Shown here: positions 6,292-9,544 of the stretch, piece by piece
How positions within the stretch are numbered: position 1 is the first letter of the stretch
Layout: the number at the start of each line of letters is the position of its first letter
Made by a program: the position numbers and the translations under genes
Notes under the pieces: generated by a model
The model's database searches: none
What the model was told of the DNA's origin: nothing
The model's input: only the letters and a program-made list of their open reading frames with translations
NCBI GenBank assembly: GCA_017464225.1
Contig: JAFUDW010000123.1
Location: 1-9,544 of the forward strand
Source of the DNA: Clostridia bacterium
GTDB taxonomy: Bacteria > Bacillota_A > Clostridia > Christensenellales > Aristaeellaceae
DNA: 9,544 nt
Direction: 5' to 3'

Positions 6292-6384
6292 AGAGCGGCA
6301 ATGAATGACAGCCCGGTGGGCTGTCAGAACCGCGACCGGGCTTCGCCCGCAAGCGAAGTCGAGTCCTTCTGCCCCTGCTAAATC

Positions 6385-6411
6385 AAAGGCCCCGCCTGTG
6401 GCGGGGTTTTT
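6385..6411 (+). terminator. Second copy of the tRNA-Trp terminator
   Basis: The same stem as the first (6390-6396 with 6400-6406) and T run, 151 bp downstream as part of the tandem repeat. Confidence 0.8.
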
Positions 6412-6535
6412 GATTTGGCAAAATGCAACAGAGGACTCGAACAGAGCGGCAATGAATGACAGCCCAGTGGGTTGTCAGAGCCGCGACCGGGCTTCGCCCG
6501 CAGGCGAAGTCGAGTCCTTCTGCCCCTGCCAAATC

Positions 6536-6561
6536 AAAGGCCCCGTTGTGGCGGGGGTTTT
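6536..6561 (+). terminator. Third, decayed copy of the tRNA-Trp terminator
   Basis: The stem is shortened to CCCCG/CGGGG (6541-6545 with 6552-6556) with a larger loop and an interrupted T run. It lies in the partial third repeat. Confidence 0.6.
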
Positions 6562-6572
6562 GATTTGACAAA

Positions 6573-6665
6573 AGCTATAGGGAAAACGATCAAGTGATCC
6601 GTATCATCTCCGCGCGGAAAGCGGACGCTATGGAAGCTGAGCAATATAATGAAATGGGGGTGTAA
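6573..6665 (+). pseudogene. brnT: C-terminal remnant of a BrnT toxin gene
   Basis: Reading from 6573 to the stop at 6663-6665 gives 30 residues that look like the end of BrnT, a RelE-fold ribonuclease toxin of about 90 residues: SYRENDQVIRIISARKAD, then a charged tail. VIRIISARKA is the hallmark final strand of the family. There is no start codon or ribosome site, and an in-frame stop lies at 6561-6563 inside the upstream repeat. Homology to the 151-bp repeat ends at about 6575, exactly where toxin-like sequence begins, so the repeat junction is the breakpoint. The stop lies 3 bp before brnA, the normal brnT-brnA spacing. Assignment rests on motif recognition only. Confidence 0.75.
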
Positions 6666-6668
6666 TCC

Positions 6669-6872
6669 ATGCGCGGTCATTACGATTTTTCCAAGGGCGT
6701 CAAAAACCCCTATGCGTCGCAGCTAAAAAAGCAGGTGACAATCAATCTGGACGCTGAAACGGTGGACTATTTTAAGGCCCAGGCCGAAAAGACGGGCATT
6801 CCCTATCAGCGATTAATCAACTTCTATTTGGCTGACTGCGTTAAAAATAAACGGCAGTTATCCTGGACGTAA
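6669..6872 (+). CDS. brnA: BrnA-like antitoxin (orphan)
   Basis: A 67-residue protein resembling BrnA and CopG-type antitoxins, which bind the BrnT toxin and repress their own operon through a ribbon-helix-helix DNA-binding domain. The N-terminus YDFSKGVKNPY (5-15) matches the toxin-neutralising region of the family. Residues 20-56 fit a ribbon-helix-helix: strand KQVTINLD, helix AETVDYFKAQAEKTG, then IPYQRLINFYLADC. GGGGG lies eight bases before the ATG. Its cognate toxin is reduced to the fragment directly upstream, so it is an antitoxin without a partner here. No promoter remains immediately upstream, so expression may depend on read-through from tRNA-Trp. It may still act as an autorepressor or neutralise a toxin encoded elsewhere. 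Confidence 0.8.
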   Translation: MRGHYDFSKGVKNPYASQLKKQVTINLDAETVDYFKAQAEKTGIPYQRLINFYLADCVKNKRQLSWT

Positions 6873-6885
6873 GCGCTCAGTATTC

Positions 6886-6909
6886 AGCGCTTCATGCGGA
6901 GCGCTTTTT
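6886..6909 (+). terminator. Probable terminator after brnA
   Basis: AGCGCT (6886-6891) pairs with AGCGCT (6900-6905), followed by TTTTT. A third AGCGCT at 6872-6877 gives an alternative pairing; the three copies are exactly 14 bp apart. The stem is only 6 bp. Confidence 0.5.
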
Positions 6910-7024
6910 ACAGTTATGTGCATTGATCAATGATGACACCGGGGAAAATAGTTATTTAAAATCAATCAGCCAACCAATCAAAGGCACTCGTTGAACACCG
7001 ATGCGAATTTTTTACGCGGAATAT

Positions 7025-7053
7025 TTGACGGATGCCGTACTGTGTGCTATAAT
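7025..7053 (+). promoter_or_regulatory. Promoter of yebC
   Basis: TTGACG (7025-7030), 17-bp spacer, TATAAT (7048-7053): one base from perfect consensus. The start near 7060 leaves a leader of about 28 nt. Confidence 0.88.
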
Positions 7054-7087
7054 TTTACAGTTAAATCGATTTTCTGGAGGGATTTTC

Positions 7088-7834
7088 ATGTCCGGTCATT
7101 CCAAATGGCATAATATTCAGGCGAAAAAGGGCAAGGCGGACGCCGCGCGCGGCAAGATTTTTACCAAGATCGGCCGTGAAATCGCCATCGCTGTGCGCGA
7201 GGGCGGCGCGAACCCCGAAAGCAACGGCAAGCTGCGCGACGTGATCGCCAAGGCCAAGGCCAACAACATGCCCAACGACAATATCCAGCGCTCCATCAAG
7301 AAGGCCGCCGGTGAAGGCAGCGGCCTGAGCTATGAGGAGATCGTATACGAAGGCTATGCCCCCGGCGGCGTGGCCATCATCTGCAATATCGTGACCGATA
7401 ACCGCAACCGCACCAGCGCCGACGTGCGCCATATCTTCGATAAAAACGGCGGCAGCCTGGGCACCCCCGGCAGCGTGAGCTACATGTTTGACAACAAGGG
7501 CGAGATCGTGATCGAGCGCGAGCCCGGCATGGACGAGGACGAGGTCATGATGATGGCGCTGGACGCCGGCGCCGAGGATATGAAGGCCCAGGAGGATGTA
7601 TTTGTCATCTATACCGCGCCCAATGATTTCTCCGCCGTGCGCGAAGCGCTGGAGCAGCAGGGCCTGTCCTTCCTGTCCGCCGATAAAAAGATGATCCCCC
7701 AGAACACTGTGGAGGTCACCGATCCCGATACCGTGGCCAAGATCGAAAAGCTGCTGGATATGCTGGATGACAATGATGACGTGGCCGATGTGTATCATAA
7801 CGCCGAGCTCCCCGAAGAGGAAGAAGAAGAGTAA
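7088..7834 (+). CDS. yebC: YebC/PmpR family protein (translation factor / regulator)
   Basis: A 248-residue cytosolic protein, the normal family length. The N-terminus [20 protein letters not shown] (2-21) is the family signature. It is followed by [11 protein letters not shown], the [14 protein letters not shown] block (about 62-75), the [13 protein letters not shown] strand (about 90-102) and TDNRNRT. The C-terminal domains hold [14 protein letters not shown] and end in an acidic run of glutamates. Members were first described as transcriptional regulators; some are now reported to relieve ribosome stalling at proline-rich stretches, and which role applies here is not visible. The open frame continues upstream to 7001, but the ATG at 7088 starts the family signature and has GGAGGG six bases before it. 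It has its own promoter and terminator. Confidence 0.97.
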   Translation: MSGHSKWHNIQAKKGKADAARGKIFTKIGREIAIAVREGGANPESNGKLRDVIAKAKANNMPNDNIQRSIKKAAGEGSGLSYEEIVYEGYAPGGVAIICNIVTDNRNRTSADVRHIFDKNGGSLGTPGSVSYMFDNKGEIVIEREPGMDEDEVMMMALDAGAEDMKAQEDVFVIYTAPNDFSAVREALEQQGLSFLSADKKMIPQNTVEVTDPDTVAKIEKLLDMLDDNDDVADVYHNAELPEEEEEE

Positions 7835-7853
7835 GCGTTTCTATGCGCGATCA

Positions 7854-7886
7854 GTGCGGAGGGCATGCCCTCCGCACGCGTTTTTT
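7854..7886 (+). terminator. Rho-independent terminator after yebC
   Basis: A perfect 24-bp palindrome (7854-7877) forms a roughly 10-bp stem with a CATG loop, then GCG and six T (7881-7886). Confidence 0.92.
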
Positions 7887-7911
7887 ATCCGGTTGTTGAA
7901 GGCGATAGATT

Positions 7912-8838
7912 ATGAGTTATTTTTCCATCGTAATTCCTTATGTGCTGTGGATGCTGGTCTATATCCTGGTGGGCTATGGGACAACCAAGGCCGGGTGGAC
8001 GGAAACCGCCCACGCCCGGTCGATCTCCGGCCTGATGGTGTATATATTCGCCCCGGCCATGTTTTTTAACGCATTTCAGCGCATGACCTATGATCCGGCG
8101 GAGTTCAGGAGCATTGCGCTGTTTTTTGTCGTTACGCTGCTGATCCAGGCGGCGGTGATCGGTTTATTGTGTCTGGCGCTGCACCGGCGGTTTGAGGACG
8201 CGCGAAGCCGATTTTTAAGCTTTGCCACCGTGCTGGGCAATGTGGGATTCCTGGGGCTGCCGCTGGTGACCGCGCTCTTTCCCGATCGGCCCATCGTGGC
8301 CTGCTATAGCACGGTGTATGCCCTGAGCATGAACCTGGTGGTGTTTACCCTGGGCGTGTACCTGATCACGCGGGATCGGCATTATATGTCGCTGAAAGCG
8401 GCGATCCTCAATCCCACAACGCTGACCATCCTGTTTACGCTGCCTTTCTACTTTCTTAATATCCACCTGCCGGTATCCATCCTGGATAATCTGGCGCTGC
8501 TGGGCAGGGTCACCACGCCTTTATGCATGATGGTGCTGGGCATGCGCCTGGCGGCGGTGGATCTGAAACAGCTGTTCTCCCAGCCCTTCGCTTATGTGGG
8601 CAGCCTGCTCAAGCTGGTGGTCTATCCGCTGCTGGCCTATGGCATGGTATATTTCATTCCGGGCCTGGATACGCCCTTTAAAACCTGCGTGCTGGTGCTT
8701 AGCGCCGTTCCCTCGGCAGCCATCGTGCTGTCCCTGGCCGAGCTGCACCGCTGCGAGCAGGAGAACGCCGCCAGCGTGCTGCTCATGTCCACCCTGCTAT
8801 GCGTGGTTACCATCCCGCTGGTGATGCTGGTGCTGTGA
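7912..8838 (+). CDS. AEC-family (auxin efflux carrier-like) permease
   Basis: An integral membrane transporter of 308 residues, typical for the family (about 300-320). Bacterial AEC proteins export or take up small carboxylates such as malate, but the substrate cannot be inferred here. About ten hydrophobic segments are visible in two five-helix halves. The conserved loop between them includes GNVGFLGLPLV (about 108-118) and, in the second half, TTPLCMMVLGMRLA (about 201-214) and the SAVPSAAIVLSLA block (about 264-276). The ATG at 7912 has AAGG nine bases before it. I see no convincing promoter in the 26 bp between the yebC terminator and the start, so it may depend on read-through. No strong plus-strand terminator follows. 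Confidence 0.92.
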   Translation: MSYFSIVIPYVLWMLVYILVGYGTTKAGWTETAHARSISGLMVYIFAPAMFFNAFQRMTYDPAEFRSIALFFVVTLLIQAAVIGLLCLALHRRFEDARSRFLSFATVLGNVGFLGLPLVTALFPDRPIVACYSTVYALSMNLVVFTLGVYLITRDRHYMSLKAAILNPTTLTILFTLPFYFLNIHLPVSILDNLALLGRVTTPLCMMVLGMRLAAVDLKQLFSQPFAYVGSLLKLVVYPLLAYGMVYFIPGLDTPFKTCVLVLSAVPSAAIVLSLAELHRCEQENAASVLLMSTLLCVVTIPLVMLVL

Positions 8839-8970
8839 TCGGCTGCGTTATTTGTCCCTGAGATATCGGATGGAGCGAGCGGAAGCGGTCCTTTCGCGCC
8901 GCCAATGCATAAAAACCGCCCAAAGGCGGAGAAATAGCTGAGAAATACCGAAAAAATTCGCAAAAAAGGC
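8839..8970. other. Intergenic segment after the AEC gene
   Basis: No gene is recognised. The only clear structure is the hairpin at 8916-8929, oriented as a minus-strand terminator. Confidence 0.5.
8911..8929 (-). terminator. Minus-strand terminator-like hairpin
   Basis: CCGCC (8916-8920) pairs with GGCGG (8925-8929) around a 4-nt loop. On the minus strand it is followed by TTTTT (8915-8911). No minus-strand gene upstream of it is visible in the window. On the plus strand it lacks a T run. Confidence 0.5.
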
Positions 8971-8999
8971 TTGCGTTTTTACACGTTCCGTCCTATAAT
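8971..8999 (+). promoter_or_regulatory. Promoter of the structured RNA / zinc-ribbon gene
   Basis: TTGCGT (8971-8976), 17-bp spacer, TATAAT (8994-8999). The start falls near 9006, exactly where the closing helix of the RNA begins. Confidence 0.85.
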
Positions 9000-9004
9000 G
9001 AATA

Positions 9005-9225
9005 ACGGTTAAGGTTCGGGTCTGTGGTTGAAAGCCGAAGCCAGTCGCAGGCAAAGCGGTCCACGTAAGCCAGGGGAAATTCCCGGTGAGCATGGTGCGG
9101 TTTAGATGTAAGCCCGGCCGGACGAACGTCCGAGAGAGCGGAGTGGGGGCCGATGATGGCTATGAGCAAAGCTCCTGCCGGCGAGTGTGGGGTCAAAAAC
9201 CAGGTCAGCCAATCCTTAAACCGCA
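9005..9225 (+). ncRNA. Structured RNA of about 220 nt, family uncertain (raiA-motif-like?)
   Basis: The promoter start coincides with a long-range closing helix: 9006-9014 pairs with 9214-9223, 9 bp with one bulged A. Inside are local helices: 9024-9027 with 9061-9064, 9074-9077 with 9081-9084, 9119-9123 with 9128-9132 (GAAC loop) and 9164-9167 with 9171-9174, plus purine-rich single-stranded segments such as GAGAGAG. No open frame is convincing. The size, the many stems closed by one helix and the placement resemble the raiA-motif RNAs of Bacillota, but I cannot confirm that, and the next gene is not raiA. It does not match RNase P, tmRNA, SRP or 6S. With no terminator before the next ATG, it could be a cis-acting leader or be processed from one. 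Confidence 0.65.
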
Positions 9226-9250
9226 TATCATTATCAGGGGGTTTCCACCT

Positions 9251-9532
9251 ATGTACGAAGACAAGACGCTGGTATGCCGCGACTGTGGGCAGGAATTCGT
9301 GTTCACCGCTGGCGAACAGGAATTCTACGCTGAGAAGGGCTTCCAGAATGAGCCCACCCGCTGCAAGGCTTGCCGTCAGGCTCGCAAGGCCAGCCGTCCG
9401 GCTCCCGGCGCTCCCCGCGAGACCTACACCACCACGTGTGCGAATTGCGGCGCTGAGACCACTGTTCCTTTCATTCCCAAGAACGACCGCCCCATCTATT
9501 GCAGCGAGTGCTTCGCCGCGATGCGCCGGTAA
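9251..9532 (+). CDS. Small double zinc-ribbon protein
   Basis: A 93-residue cytosolic protein of unknown function with four CxxC knuckles: C9-x-x-C12, then RCKAC in the middle, CANC, and YCSEC near the end. The first half (LVCRDCGQEFVFTAGEQEFYAEKG and so on) matches the probable zinc-ribbon family common in clostridia. The second half is the CANCG...VPF-P-x4-P-IYCSEC ribbon. The linker is basic and Pro/Ala-rich (about residues 45-57), so nucleic-acid or protein binding is possible. An in-frame open stretch reaches back to 9086 but lies within the structured RNA. ATG 9251 has AGGGGG nine bases upstream. CCACCT lies directly before the ATG and is complementary to Shine-Dalgarno sequence, so it could mask the ribosome site. 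Confidence 0.88.
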   Translation: MYEDKTLVCRDCGQEFVFTAGEQEFYAEKGFQNEPTRCKACRQARKASRPAPGAPRETYTTTCANCGAETTVPFIPKNDRPIYCSECFAAMRR

Positions 9533-9544
9533 TTTTACCGCTAA

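Larger units (their letters stand above)
6210..6575 (+). repeat. Tandem 151-bp repeats carrying the 3' end of tRNA-Trp and its terminator
   Basis: Units run 6210-6360 and 6361-6511, with a partial third at 6512-6575. The two full units differ at about eight positions with no indels. Each starts with the last 20 nt of the tRNA (GAGTCCTTCTGCCCCTGCCA or a one-base variant), then the terminator, then an inverse of the T-arm, then a hairpin-rich tail. In the tail, 6307-6314 pairs with 6318-6325 inside an outer GCGG/CCGC helix (6295-6298 with 6330-6333). Two mutually exclusive helices follow: 6337-6341 with 6345-6349, or 6341-6346 with 6353-6358. One substitution between units turns a G-C into a G-U and so keeps the main hairpin. 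The open frames here are just translations of repeat sequence; I see no gene. Confidence 0.92.

Noticed and set aside
6079..6568. Open frames across tRNA-Trp and its repeats
   Set aside because: They are translations of tRNA, terminator and repeat sequence without ribosome sites.
6206..6575. CRISPR array
   Set aside because: Units are 151 bp, tandem without variable spacers, and contain tRNA and terminator sequence.
6565..6587. TTGACA at 6565-6570 as a promoter for the brnT remnant and brnA
   Set aside because: No -10-like hexamer lies 16-18 bp downstream.

Overview
The window most likely comes from a Gram-positive, clostridial-type bacterium (Bacillota, gut Clostridia-like). The evidence is purine-rich Shine-Dalgarno sites before nearly every gene, strong TTGNNN-N17-TATAAT promoters, an LCP cell-wall ligase, YebC, and a four-CxxC zinc-ribbon protein behind a structured RNA. 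The core genes are GC-rich. The stretch from about 4,926 to 6,150 is visibly AT-richer and holds a toxin-antitoxin pair, so it looks acquired. I cannot name a genus.

Layout. At the left edge a tRNA-Ala(CGC) gene on the minus strand is preceded by a perfect 107-bp tandem duplication that repeats the first 22 nt of the tRNA. Upstream of that lie about 120 nt able to form several hairpins, then a good promoter. Next come two overlapping-style minus-strand genes, lcp (LytR-CpsA-Psr) and a GNAT acetyltransferase. Diverging from lcp is a secreted metallophosphoesterase; the two -35 boxes are the two arms of one palindrome. A MATE transporter with its own promoter and a strong terminator follows.

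The middle is an accessory zone built around two divergent tRNA genes. On the left (minus strand) are tRNA-Arg(ACG), a terminator, and an intact MntA-HepT (MNT/HEPN) toxin-antitoxin operon with almost no room for its own promoter. On the right (plus strand) is tRNA-Trp(CCA), driven by a perfect-consensus promoter. It is followed by tandem 151-bp units that each repeat the 3' end of the tRNA plus its terminator. The last unit runs directly into a beheaded brnT toxin remnant followed by an intact brnA antitoxin.

The right third is ordinary core sequence: yebC with its own promoter and terminator, then an AEC-family permease. A promoter-driven structured RNA of about 220 nt follows, serving as leader or separate transcript upstream of a small double zinc-ribbon protein.

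The most notable pattern is that two tRNA genes in under 7 kb carry tandem repeats of part of themselves, the 5' end at tRNA-Ala and the 3' end at tRNA-Trp. The tRNA-Trp repeats mark the breakpoint that destroyed the BrnT toxin.
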